This document shows positions 9,509 through 17,147 of a stretch of 64,000 bases of DNA, piece by piece. How positions within the stretch are numbered: the first letter of the stretch is position 1; each line of letters opens with the position of its first letter. Source of the DNA: RBG-16-66-20 sp052386675 (GTDB lineage: Bacteria; Pseudomonadota; Gammaproteobacteria; Burkholderiales; SG8-39); contig JBQTJX010000003.1 of assembly GCA_052386675.1 (NCBI GenBank), forward strand, positions 1 through 64,000. Direction: 5' to 3'. The position numbers and the translations under genes were made by a program. The notes under the pieces were generated by a model. That model searched no databases. It was given only the letters and a program-made list of their open reading frames with translations, and was not told where the DNA came from.

Positions 9509-9978
9509 TTCCGCCTCTTCTGCACGTTGCGTGCGAGCACGTCCGGCACCAGCCGGGCCCGCTCCACTGAATCCAGTTCCAGCGCCACCTCCTGGCCTTC
9601 AATCTCCAGGGTGGCAACCCCGTCCTTCGCGCCCCGGAGGATCCCGGAAAAGCGCCTGCGTCCCGCGGCGTCCGGCGAACGCAGCCGCACGTCCGCCTTG
9701 TGCCCCGCGAAACGCGCGAAGTCCTTCTCCTTGCGCAGCGGGCGGTCCAGCCCGGGCGAGGACACTTCCAGCCTGTCGTATTCCACGCCCTCGACCGCGA
9801 ACAGGTGCGTCAGGTGGCGGCTGACCGTGGCGCAATCATCGACATTGATGCCGCCCGTGCCCTCCGGACGGTCGATGAAGATCCGCAGGAACTGTCCATG
9901 GTTGGACAGCTGCATCTCGACCAGCTCGAAGCCCATGCCCGCCAGGGTCGGCTCTACGATATCCGTCAAAGCCGCCAT
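9505..9978 (-). CDS. rimP: Ribosome maturation factor RimP
   Basis: A 157 aa protein needed for 30S maturation. The motif YDRLEVSSPGLDRPL is diagnostic of the family. The start at 9978 is supported by GGCGGAG 5 nt upstream and by homolog length. It is the first gene of the nusA operon and overlaps nusA by ATGA, so NusA synthesis is probably coupled to RimP translation. Confidence 0.95.
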   Translation of the reverse strand: MAALTDIVEPTLAGMGFELVEMQLSNHGQFLRIFIDRPEGTGGINVDDCATVSRHLTHLFAVEGVEYDRLEVSSPGLDRPLRKEKDFARFAGHKADVRLRSPDAAGRRRFSGILRGAKDGVATLEIEGQEVALELDSVERARLVPDVLARNVQKRRK

Positions 9979-10011
9979 CCACTCCGCCTGTAGCCCTGCA
10001 CCCGCTGCTGA

Positions 10012-10036
10012 AACAAAAAATGGGCCGAAGCCCATT
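10012..10036 (-). terminator. Strong intrinsic terminator / possible nusA-operon attenuator
   Basis: The minus strand reads AATGGGC, loop TTCG, GCCCATT, then TTTTTG: a perfect 7-bp stem capped by a UUCG tetraloop and followed by a U-tract. It is 50 bp past the rluB stop, so it should end the rluB transcript. It also lies downstream of a candidate rimP promoter, inside the rimP leader. Confidence 0.85.
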
Positions 10037-10052
10037 ACCTTGAAACAGTTGA

Positions 10053-10081
10053 AGTTTAACAGATTTTTCGCGTCGGTACAA
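10053..10081 (-). promoter_or_regulatory. Candidate rimP-nusA operon promoter
   Basis: On the minus strand TTGTAC (10076-10081), a 17-bp spacer and TAAACT (10053-10058) preceded by TGT, an extended -10 feature. Transcription would start near 10046, giving a leader of about 68 nt that contains the terminator hairpin at 10012-10036. The -35 match is weak. Confidence 0.45.
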
Positions 10082-10085
10082 CGTA

Positions 10086-10862
10086 TTACGGCACCTGCGG
10101 CGCAGCCCGCTGGGCGACCTTCAGGAACGAAGCGACCAACGCCGGGCTGCCCTCGACCCAGCGCCCCGGGAGCAGGTCGGGCGGGAGTTCCACCGGTCCG
10201 AAACGCTTGCGGACCAGCCGGCTGACCGGATGGCCCAGCGACTCGAACATGCGCCGCACCTCGCGGGTGCGGCCTTCGCGGATCACGACCCGGTACCAGC
10301 GGTTGACGCCCTCCTCCGCCGCGCGCGGGATCGACGCGATCCGGGTGAAGCGCGCGGGGCCGTCCTCCAGCGTGATGCCCTCGCACAGGCGGCGCTGCTC
10401 CTCGACGGTCACCTCGCCCTTCACGCGCGCGTGGTACTCGCGGTCCACGCCATGACGGGGATGCATGAAACGGTTTGCCAGTTCGCCGGAATCTGTAAAC
10501 AGCAGCAGCCCTGCGCTGTTCAGGTCCAGCCGCCCGATGGATACCCAGCGCCCGCCCTGCAGCGGGGGCAGGCGCTCGAATACGGTGGCCCTGCCCTCCG
10601 GATCCGCGCGCGTGACCAGTTCGCCCACGGGCTTGTGGTAGAGCAGGAGACGAGGCGCGGTTGCGGGCGCCGCCATGGCCACCGGCTTGCCGTCCACCGT
10701 GACGAGGGCGCCGGAAAGCGCCCGGTCGCCCAGTTTCGCGACCCTGCCGTCCACGGCGACCCGGCCCTCGCTGATCCAGACTTCGATCGCGCGCCGCGAT
10801 CCGAGGCCGGCCGCGGCGAGCAGCTTCTGCAGCCGCTCCCCTTGCGGGGTCGCCGGCGCCAC
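10086..10862 (-). CDS. rluB: 23S rRNA pseudouridine synthase, RsuA/RluB family
   Basis: A 258 aa enzyme with an N-terminal S4 RNA-binding domain (GERLQKLLAAAGLGSRRA) and a catalytic domain with the family motif GRLDLNSAGLL, Asp113 being the nucleophile. The typical target of RluB is U2605 of 23S rRNA. The GTG at 10862 lies one base after the scpB TAG and has only a weak ribosome site, suggesting coupled translation. Following scpB is a common place for rluB. RluE/RluF are less likely because of context and length. Confidence 0.88.
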   Translation of the reverse strand: MAPATPQGERLQKLLAAAGLGSRRAIEVWISEGRVAVDGRVAKLGDRALSGALVTVDGKPVAMAAPATAPRLLLYHKPVGELVTRADPEGRATVFERLPPLQGGRWVSIGRLDLNSAGLLLFTDSGELANRFMHPRHGVDREYHARVKGEVTVEEQRRLCEGITLEDGPARFTRIASIPRAAEEGVNRWYRVVIREGRTREVRRMFESLGHPVSRLVRKRFGPVELPPDLLPGRWVEGSPALVASFLKVAQRAAPQVP

Positions 10863-10863
10863 G

Positions 10864-11463
10864 CTACCCGGCGGCGGGCTGGCCCGGGGCGGTGTCGGCT
10901 TGGGCAGGTGCGGCCTGCGCTGGGGAAGGTTCGAGCTCGAGAGTGCGCGCCACCTCGTCCAGGGGCGGGAGCTCCTGGAGCGACACCAGCCCAAGGTCGT
11001 TCAGGAACGACTGGGTGGTGGCGTAGAGGGCCGGCCTGCCGGGCGTATCGCGATGGCCGACGACGTCGATCCAGCTGCGGCTCTCCAGGGTCTGGATGAT
11101 CTGCGCCGAGACCGCCACGCCGCGGATGTCCTCGATGTCGCCGCGCGAAACCGGCTGACGGTAGGCAATGATCGCAAGCGTCTCCATCACCGCGCGCGAG
11201 TAGCGCGGCGGCTTGTCCGGATTCAAACGCTCGAGGAACGGCTGGATCTCGGGCCGCGTCTGGAAGCGCCAGCCGCCGGCCAGGTTCACCAGCTCGACGG
11301 CGCGCCCGGCCCAGTCATCCCGCAATTCGCCCAGCAGTCGGCGCAGGGTGTCCGGACCGATCTGGTCCTCGAACAGGCGCTTCAGCTCGGGCAGGGATAC
11401 CGGTTCCTGCGAGGCAAGCAATGCCGCCTCGATGATGCGCTTGGCTTCAGTCGGATTGAGCAT
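10864..11463 (-). CDS. scpB: Segregation and condensation protein B
   Basis: A 199 aa winged-helix protein, partner of the kleisin ScpA in the SMC condensin complex for chromosome segregation. The sequence LNPTEAKRIIEAALLASQEP and the region around YSRAVMETLAIIAYRQPVSRGDIEDIRGV are characteristic. The ATG at 11463 lies inside the end of scpA (17 bp overlap). Confidence 0.93.
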   Translation of the reverse strand: MLNPTEAKRIIEAALLASQEPVSLPELKRLFEDQIGPDTLRRLLGELRDDWAGRAVELVNLAGGWRFQTRPEIQPFLERLNPDKPPRYSRAVMETLAIIAYRQPVSRGDIEDIRGVAVSAQIIQTLESRSWIDVVGHRDTPGRPALYATTQSFLNDLGLVSLQELPPLDEVARTLELEPSPAQAAPAQADTAPGQPAAG

Positions 11464-12271
11464 GGGCGATTCTGGCGTAGATCGGGGCGAAACTTCCAGA
11501 CTGCGTGATTTCGACCAGGGTCTCGCGCGCCAGTTCAAGCAGCGCGAGCAGGGTGACCACCAGCACGGCAACGCCGCGCGCCGGATCGAACATCTCGCGG
11601 AACTCCAGCACCCGGTGCTCCTTCAACTGGCGCAGGATGCGGCTCATGTGCTCGCGAACCGACAGCTCCTCGCGCGAGACCTTGTGGTGGGCGTGCAGGC
11701 GCGCCCGCTGCAGCAGCGAGCGCCAGGCTTCCGCCAGGTCGCGCGGATGGACATCGGGCAGGACTTCGACTGTGGTGCGCTCCACGTAGGCCGCCACTGC
11801 CATCACGTCGCGGCCAAGCTGCGGCAACTCGTCCAGCTTCTGCGCCGCGAGCTTCATGCGCTCATACTCCAGCAGGCGGCGCACCAGTTCGGCACGGGGA
11901 TCGTTCTCCTCCTCCACCACCGTCGCGGGTCGCGGCAGCAGCATGCGCGACTTGATCTCGATCAGCATCGCCGCCATCACCAGGTACTCGGCCGCGAGTT
12001 CGAGGTTCCTGGTCCGCATCAGGTCCACGTACTCCAGGTACTGGCGCGTCAGCGGCGCCATCGGGATGTCGAGGATGTTCAGGTTCTGCTTGCGGATCAG
12101 GTACAGCAGCAGGTCGAGCGGGCCCTGGAAGGCCTCCAGCATGACCTCGAGCGCATCGGGCGGGATGTAAAGGTCGGTCGGCAGCTCGGCCAACGGCTCG
12201 CCATAGATGCGCACGACGTTCGAGGCGACGAACGTCACGTGCGCCGGACCCGTCGCGACCGCTTCAACCAT
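11447..12271 (-). CDS. scpA: Segregation and condensation protein A
   Basis: A 274 aa kleisin that bridges SMC heads. The FQGPLDLLLYLIRKQNLNILDIPM segment is diagnostic and followed by the helical middle and winged-helix C-terminus. The ATG at 12271 overlaps the trpS end by 8 bp. The order trpS-scpA-scpB-rluB implies one transcript. Confidence 0.93.
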   Translation of the reverse strand: MVEAVATGPAHVTFVASNVVRIYGEPLAELPTDLYIPPDALEVMLEAFQGPLDLLLYLIRKQNLNILDIPMAPLTRQYLEYVDLMRTRNLELAAEYLVMAAMLIEIKSRMLLPRPATVVEEENDPRAELVRRLLEYERMKLAAQKLDELPQLGRDVMAVAAYVERTTVEVLPDVHPRDLAEAWRSLLQRARLHAHHKVSREELSVREHMSRILRQLKEHRVLEFREMFDPARGVAVLVVTLLALLELARETLVEITQSGSFAPIYARIAHAQSD

Positions 12272-13466
12272 AGTCCAGCCCCATCGCCTCGCGCACGTCG
12301 CGCATGGTTTCTGTCGCCAGCTTGCGGGCCCTGTCGCAGCCGTCGGCAAGGACGCTCTTCACCAGCGTCGGGTCGTCGAGGTACGCCTGCGCGCGCTCCC
12401 GGATCGGTGCCAATTCGGCAAGGACGCCGTCGATGACGGGCTGCTTGCACTCGAGGCAACCGATTCCGGCCGTGGTGCAGCCCTTCTGCACCCACTGGCG
12501 CCGGTCCTCGTCCGAGTAGACCTGGTGCAGCGACCACACCGGGCAGTTCTGCGGATTGCCCGGATCGGTGCGCTTCACCCGCGCCGGGTCGGTTGGCATG
12601 GTGCGGATCTTCCTGGTCACCGACTCCGGCGATTCACGCAGGCCGATGGCGTTGCCGTAGGACTTGGACATCTTCTGTCCGTCCAGTCCGGGCATCCTCG
12701 AAGCTTCAGTCAGCAAGGCCCCGGGTTCGACCAGGATGCGCCGCCCGCTGCCTTCCAGCCAGCCGTAGAGCCGCTCGCGATCCCCGCGCGGCTGGTTCTG
12801 CTGCTCCTCCAGCAGCGCCCGCGCGCGGTTGAGCGCATCCGCGTCGCCGCTTTCGAGGAACTTCGTCCGCAACTCGTTGAACAGGCGGGCCTTCTTGGAA
12901 CCCATTTTCTTCACCGCCGCCTTGGCCTTTTCCTCGAATCCGGCCTCCCGGCCATAGAGGTGGTTGAAGCGGCGCGCCACCTCGCGGGTGAACTCCACGT
13001 GCGGCACCTGGTCCTCGCCCACCGGCACGTACTGCGCGCGATAGATGAGGATGTCGGCCGCCTGCAGCAGCGGGTAGCCCAGGAAACCGTACGTGGTCAG
13101 GTCCTTGTCGCCCAGCTTCTGCTGCTGGTCCTTGTAGGTCGGCACGCGCTCGAGCCAGCCCAGTGGCGCCATCATGGACAGCAGCAGATGCAGTTCCGCG
13201 TGCTCCGGGACGAGGGACTGCACGAACAGCGTGGCCTGGTTCGGGTCCACGCCGGCGGCAAGCCAGTCCACCACCATCTCCTGCGCGCTCCTGGTGATGT
13301 CGCCCGGCTTCTCGTAGTCCGTGGTGAGCGCGTGCCAGTCGGCGACAAAATACAGGCAGGGGTACTCCGCCTGGAGCTTGACCCAGTTCTTCAGCACGCC
13401 GTGGTAGTGGCCCAGGTGCAGCGCGCCGGTGGGGCGCATGCCGGAAAGGACGCGGGTTTCAAACAT
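12264..13466 (-). CDS. trpS: Tryptophan--tRNA ligase
   Basis: A 400 aa class I aminoacyl-tRNA synthetase. The HIGH-like motif HLGH is at residues 17-20 and KMSKS at 265-269. It is longer than the ~334 aa E. coli enzyme because of an insert before KMSKS (the KKMGSKKARLFNELRTKF region) and a C-terminal segment with paired cysteines (KGCTTAGIGCLECKQPV). This long form is common in betaproteobacteria as far as I know. The ATG follows the M50 protease stop by one base. Confidence 0.95.
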   Translation of the reverse strand: MFETRVLSGMRPTGALHLGHYHGVLKNWVKLQAEYPCLYFVADWHALTTDYEKPGDITRSAQEMVVDWLAAGVDPNQATLFVQSLVPEHAELHLLLSMMAPLGWLERVPTYKDQQQKLGDKDLTTYGFLGYPLLQAADILIYRAQYVPVGEDQVPHVEFTREVARRFNHLYGREAGFEEKAKAAVKKMGSKKARLFNELRTKFLESGDADALNRARALLEEQQNQPRGDRERLYGWLEGSGRRILVEPGALLTEASRMPGLDGQKMSKSYGNAIGLRESPESVTRKIRTMPTDPARVKRTDPGNPQNCPVWSLHQVYSDEDRRQWVQKGCTTAGIGCLECKQPVIDGVLAELAPIRERAQAYLDDPTLVKSVLADGCDRARKLATETMRDVREAMGLDYG

Positions 13467-13467
13467 G

Positions 13468-14151
13468 CTATGTACTCGCGATGCCGCGCAGCAGATCGAG
13501 CGCGAACTGGTTCAACGGCCGGAACAGGCTGGCGATGACGCGTCCGTCATTGACCGTCGTGTCGTAGACACCGAACACGGCGAATGCCATGAAGAAATAC
13601 GAACCCAGCGCCTCCGTCCGTGCGAACGGGTCCGCCAGCTTCGGCGGCAGCAGTCCGGCGAGTATGCGTCCGCCGTCGAGGGGAAGGATCGGGATCAGGT
13701 TGATGGCCATGAGGACCAGGTTGACCGCGACGCCCGCCATGGCGAGCCTGACAAGGAACTCGGCGGAGGATACGGCGGGCAATTCTATGCCGGCACGCAA
13801 CACGACAGCCCAGATGAGCAGCATCGCCAGGTTTGCGGCCGGCCCGGCGGCTGCGACCAGCGCCATGTGCAGCCGGGGACGCCGCAGCGCCGAGTAGTTC
13901 ACTGGAACCGGCTTCGCCCACCCGAACGCGAACTTGCCGCCGGTGACCAGCAGCAGCAGCGCAGGGACGACGATCGTCCCCGCAAGCTCGATGTGGCGAA
14001 CCGGATTGAGGCTGATCCGCCCCTGGGCGAAGGCGGTCATGTCGCCGAAATGGCGCGCTACGTAGCCGTGCGCCGCCTCGTGCAGCGTGATCGCGAACAG
14101 GACCGGGAGCGCGTAGATGGCGACGGTTTGTGCAAGTTGGCTGACGTCCAT
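13468..14151 (-). CDS. Site-2-protease-family membrane metalloprotease (M50)
   Basis: A 227 aa integral membrane protein. The zinc motif HEAAH is at residues 24-28 within TM1, and the second metal-site motif NLIPILPLDGGR (Asp159) is in a later TM segment; about five or six TM segments are visible. This is the compact rhomboid-free M50 type without PDZ or CBS domains. The ATG follows the yciO TAG with no gap. The substrate is unknown. Confidence 0.87.
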   Translation of the reverse strand: MDVSQLAQTVAIYALPVLFAITLHEAAHGYVARHFGDMTAFAQGRISLNPVRHIELAGTIVVPALLLLVTGGKFAFGWAKPVPVNYSALRRPRLHMALVAAAGPAANLAMLLIWAVVLRAGIELPAVSSAEFLVRLAMAGVAVNLVLMAINLIPILPLDGGRILAGLLPPKLADPFARTEALGSYFFMAFAVFGVYDTTVNDGRVIASLFRPLNQFALDLLRGIAST

Positions 14152-14781
14152 CTAGGCGGCGAATTTTATCAGACGCTCCGCCCCTTTACCGTGGCGCAGG
14201 ACGAGCGGCTCCACGCCGGAGAGGTCGATCACCGTGGTGGGCTCGACGCCGCAGTGCCCGCCGTCCACCACCAGGTCCACGCTGTGCTCGAGGCGCTCCC
14301 GGATCTCGTCCGCGTCCGCCAGCGGCGCCGGGTCGCCCGGCAGGGACAGGGTCGCCGACAGCATCGGCTCGTCGAGTTCCCCCAGCAGCGCGAGCGCCAC
14401 CGGATTGTCCGGGACGCGCACGCCGATCGTCTTGCGCTTCGGGTGCATCAGCCGGCGCGGCACTTCCCGGGTCGCGCGCAGGATGAACGTGTAGCTGCCG
14501 GGCGTGGCCGAACGCAGCAGGCGGAACTGGACGTTGTCCACGATGGCGTAGGTCGCCAGTTCCGACAGGTCGCGGCACATCAGCGTCAGGTGGTGCTTGT
14601 CGTCCATGCCGCGGATCCGCCGCAGGCGCTGCACCGCCGCCGCATCCCCGAGGTGGCAGCCCAGCGCATAGCAGGAATCGGTCGGGTACGCGACCACGCC
14701 GCCCCTGCGCACGATGTCGGCGGCCTGGCGCAGCAACCGCTTCTGCGGATGCGTGGGATGGATCCGGAATATCTGCGCCAC
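14152..14781 (-). CDS. yciO: YciO family protein (YrdC-fold)
   Basis: A 209 aa YrdC/Sua5-fold protein. It follows E. coli YciO closely along its length (IVRRGGVVAYPTDSCYALGC, TLMCRDLSELATY, PGSYTFILRATREVPRRLM, PTTVIDLSGVEPLVLRHGKG) rather than TsaC. TsaC makes threonylcarbamoyl-adenylate for t6A37; YciO has the same fold, and its cellular role is less settled. The GTG start directly abuts the hydrolase stop. Confidence 0.85.
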   Translation of the reverse strand: MAQIFRIHPTHPQKRLLRQAADIVRRGGVVAYPTDSCYALGCHLGDAAAVQRLRRIRGMDDKHHLTLMCRDLSELATYAIVDNVQFRLLRSATPGSYTFILRATREVPRRLMHPKRKTIGVRVPDNPVALALLGELDEPMLSATLSLPGDPAPLADADEIRERLEHSVDLVVDGGHCGVEPTTVIDLSGVEPLVLRHGKGAERLIKFAA

Positions 14782-15654
14782 TCAGGGGCCCGCGAGGAAG
14801 CCTTCGATCAGCCGCGCGACCTGCTCGGGCTGGTCGTGGTGCAGCATGTGCCCGGCTTGCGCAACGGTACGGTAGGTAAGGTTCCTGAACGCAGAGCGGC
14901 GCTCCGCAAGGTCGGCGGGCGTCAGCTTCATGCGCGTGATGGTTTCCGATTCCGCGGCATCCACCCACAGCACGGGCGCGGTGACGCGCTCCCAGCAAGC
15001 CCGCGCCTCGTCCAGGCGATACAACGTGGCATTGATCAATTTGTGTGCCGGATCGCTGCGCAGGATCACGCCACCGCCGTCGGCATCCTTGCCCCAATGG
15101 TGGGCAAGAAACTCCGCACGCTCACGGGTCAGGCGCGAATTGTTCTTCTGCAGCCTGTCGGCCAGCGCGGCGTAGCTCTGGTACGGCCGCCAGCGGGGCG
15201 CCTGCTGCAACTCGTCCATCCAGCGCGCATAACGCTTGGGCGCCTGCTCCGGCCGGGTGGCCGGCATGCCAAAGCCTTCCAGGTTGACGAAGCGCGCGAT
15301 CCGGTCTGGTCGGATGCCTGCGTACAGGCCACCGACATTGCCACCGAGGCTGTGGCCGACGAGGTTGACCGCCTGCCCGGGCTGGACGCCTTCCAGCAGC
15401 GCGTCCAGGTCACCGAGATAGTCGGGGAACCAGTAGTTGTCCGAACCCGACCACGCGGTCAGGCCGTAGCCGCGCCAGTCCGGCGCGTAGACGTCCCAGT
15501 CCGCCGCCAGCGCATCAACCAGGAACTGGAACGAGGCAGACACGTCCATCCAGCCGTGGAGCAGGAACATCCGGCGTGACGGATCGCCCTTCCAGTGGCG
15601 CACGTGGTAACGCAGGCCGCGGATGTCTAGGAAACGGGATTCGCTGGGTCGCAT
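14782..15654 (-). CDS. Alpha/beta hydrolase
   Basis: A 290 aa alpha/beta-hydrolase-fold enzyme. The oxyanion segment LLHGWMD, the nucleophile elbow GHSLGG with Ser102 and a C-terminal catalytic His in AGHMLHHDQP are all present. No signal peptide, so cytoplasmic. The substrate cannot be predicted. The ATG at 15654 is preferred over an upstream TTG. There is no ribosome site, and a -10-like TATCAT lies about 10 nt upstream, so the message may have almost no leader. It is the first gene of the operon running to rluB. Confidence 0.82.
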   Translation of the reverse strand: MRPSESRFLDIRGLRYHVRHWKGDPSRRMFLLHGWMDVSASFQFLVDALAADWDVYAPDWRGYGLTAWSGSDNYWFPDYLGDLDALLEGVQPGQAVNLVGHSLGGNVGGLYAGIRPDRIARFVNLEGFGMPATRPEQAPKRYARWMDELQQAPRWRPYQSYAALADRLQKNNSRLTRERAEFLAHHWGKDADGGGVILRSDPAHKLINATLYRLDEARACWERVTAPVLWVDAAESETITRMKLTPADLAERRSAFRNLTYRTVAQAGHMLHHDQPEQVARLIEGFLAGP

Positions 15655-15663
15655 GGCGGGCGC

Positions 15664-15670
15664 TATGATA
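15664..15670. promoter_or_regulatory. Overlapping divergent -10 elements
   Basis: The 26 bp between the two divergent ATGs contain CTATGATAC. Read on plus it gives TATGAT (15664-15669), 11 nt before the carbonic anhydrase ATG; read on minus it gives TATCAT (15665-15670), 10 nt before the hydrolase ATG. No ribosome site is seen on either side. Confidence 0.4.
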
Positions 15671-15680
15671 CCGGCCAACC

Positions 15681-16226
15681 ATGCCCATCTACTCGCTCGG
15701 GGACCGCCGTGTCGAATTCCGCGGCGGTCATCACTTCATTGCGCACGACGCCACGCTCGCCGGCTCCATCGTGCTGGAGGACGAGGTCAGCATCTGGTTC
15801 GGCGTCATGATCCGCGCCGACAATGACCGCATCCTCATCGGCGCGCAGACCAACATCCAGGACGGCTCTGTGCTGCACGTGGATCCGGGTTATCCAATGG
15901 TGCTGGGGCGCGGCGTCACCATCGGCCACAAGGTTATGCTGCATGGCTGCAGCGTCGGCGACGGCGCGCTGGTGGGCATCAACAGCGTGGTGATGAACGG
16001 AGCGAAAATCGGCGCCGGCGCGCTGATCGGCGCCAACTCGCTCATCGCCGAGGGCAAGGACATCCCGCCGGGCGTGCTGGTCATGGGCTCTCCAGGCAAG
16101 GTCGTCCGTGAACTGACGGCGCAGGAGAAGGAGCGCCTGCCGCTCATCGCGGCAGGTTACGTGGCGCGCTCGCGCCTGTTCCGGGAGGAACTCAGGGAAC
16201 AGCCCCTGCCGCCCTCCGCCAGGTAA
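15681..16226 (+). CDS. Gamma-carbonic anhydrase family protein
   Basis: A 181 aa left-handed beta-helix hexapeptide-repeat protein. The three zinc-ligand histidines of the gamma class are present at residues 66 (QDGSVLHVD), 83 and 88 (GHKVMLHG), with the conserved Gln60/Asp61. It resembles the YrdA/PaaY/CaiE group, so carbonic anhydrase activity or a related thioesterase role is possible. It is transcribed alone, divergent from the hydrolase operon, and the stop is followed by a hairpin. Confidence 0.9.
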   Translation: MPIYSLGDRRVEFRGGHHFIAHDATLAGSIVLEDEVSIWFGVMIRADNDRILIGAQTNIQDGSVLHVDPGYPMVLGRGVTIGHKVMLHGCSVGDGALVGINSVVMNGAKIGAGALIGANSLIAEGKDIPPGVLVMGSPGKVVRELTAQEKERLPLIAAGYVARSRLFREELREQPLPPSAR

Positions 16227-16255
16227 ACCAGGTTTTCGGTTGGGGAGGGGGCACG

Positions 16256-16275
16256 GGGGAACCGTAGGGTTCCCC
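16256..16275. terminator. Hairpin between convergent genes
   Basis: A perfect 8-bp stem GGGGAACC / GGTTCCCC with loop GTAG lies between the carbonic anhydrase stop and the SDR stop. Neither strand has a U-tract, so it is either a weak bidirectional terminator or a 3'-end stabiliser. Confidence 0.45.
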
Positions 16276-16287
16276 TGTACCCGCTTC

Positions 16288-17049
16288 TTACTTTGGCGCC
16301 ATGCGTATGGCGCCGTCCAGGCGGATGGTCTCGCCGTTCAGCATTTCGTTCTCCACGATCTGCCGCGCCAGTTGCGCGTACTCCGGTGCGCGTCCCAGCC
16401 GCGACGGGAACGGCACCATCTTGCCCAGCGAATCGCGCACCTCGTCGGGCATGCCCAGCAGCATCGGGGTCTCGAATATGCCGGGGGCGATGGTGCAGAC
16501 GCGGATGCCGTTGCGCGACAGGTCACGCGCGATCGGCAGGGTCATGCCGACGATGCCGCCCTTGGACGCCGAGTAGGCCGCCTGCCCGATCTGGCCGTCG
16601 TAGGCCGCGACCGAGGCGGTGTTGATGATCACGCCACGCTCGCCGGCAGCGTTCGGCCCGGCATTGGCCATGGCGAAGGCCGCGAGCCGGATCATGTTGA
16701 AGCTGCCGATCAGGTTGATGCCGATCACCTTGCTGAAGTGGGCCAGGCTGTGGGGCCCGTCCTTGCCGAGGGTGCGCTCGGCGGTGCCGATGCCGGCGCA
16801 GTTGACCAGCACGTGCAGGCCACCGAAGGCCGACACTGCCGCATCGACCGCCGCCTTGCCGTCGGCCTCGCTGGTGACGTCGCATTTCGCGAACCGGCCG
16901 CCCAGTTCCTTCGCGAGTTTCTCGCCCGCCTCGACCTGCAGGTCGGCCAGCACCACTTTGCCACCATTCTCCGCCGCCATGCGGGCGGTCGCCGCGCCCA
17001 GGCCCGAGGCTCCGCCGGTGATGAGGAACACACTGTTCTTGATCTGCAT
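16288..17049 (-). CDS. SDR-family 3-hydroxyacyl-CoA dehydrogenase (type II-like)
   Basis: A 253 aa short-chain dehydrogenase with the cofactor motif TGGASGLG (residues 11-18), an Asp after beta-2 (VVLADLQ) that favours NAD over NADP, NCAG, and the catalytic Ser146-Tyr159-Lys163. The overall sequence (APGIFETPMLLGMPDEVRDSL) fits the HSD17B10/type II 3-hydroxyacyl-CoA dehydrogenase group, which oxidises 3-hydroxyacyl-CoA in fatty acid or isoleucine breakdown. A GGGGGG run precedes the ATG. The gene is divergent from the large oxidoreductase across a gap with a palindrome. Confidence 0.87.
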   Translation of the reverse strand: MQIKNSVFLITGGASGLGAATARMAAENGGKVVLADLQVEAGEKLAKELGGRFAKCDVTSEADGKAAVDAAVSAFGGLHVLVNCAGIGTAERTLGKDGPHSLAHFSKVIGINLIGSFNMIRLAAFAMANAGPNAAGERGVIINTASVAAYDGQIGQAAYSASKGGIVGMTLPIARDLSRNGIRVCTIAPGIFETPMLLGMPDEVRDSLGKMVPFPSRLGRAPEYAQLARQIVENEMLNGETIRLDGAIRMAPK

Positions 17050-17095
17050 CGCAACCCCCCGCTCGAAAGGAACGGGATGCTAATGCCTTCCCCGG

Positions 17096-17111
17096 GGCAT
17101 ATCAATATGCC
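17096..17111. promoter_or_regulatory. Inverted repeat in the SDR / oxidoreductase divergent gap
   Basis: GGCATAT-CA-ATATGCC is a 16-bp inverted repeat with perfect 7-bp arms. It overlaps a minus-strand -35 (TTGATA, 17100-17105; -10 TAGCAT at 17077-17082, 17-bp spacer) for the SDR gene, and the -35 region of the plus promoter (-10 TATAAT at 17125-17130). This placement suits an operator controlling both genes. Confidence 0.45.
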
Positions 17112-17124
17112 GCCGCGCCGTCCG

Positions 17125-17130
17125 TATAAT
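17125..17130 (+). promoter_or_regulatory. TATAAT -10 element of the FAD oxidoreductase gene
   Basis: A perfect TATAAT 17 nt before the ATG at 17148 predicts a leader of only about 10 nt. The -35 region (TCAATA) is poor and lies within the inverted repeat. Confidence 0.5.
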
Positions 17131-17147
17131 GGTTTGGCCCCCAAACA

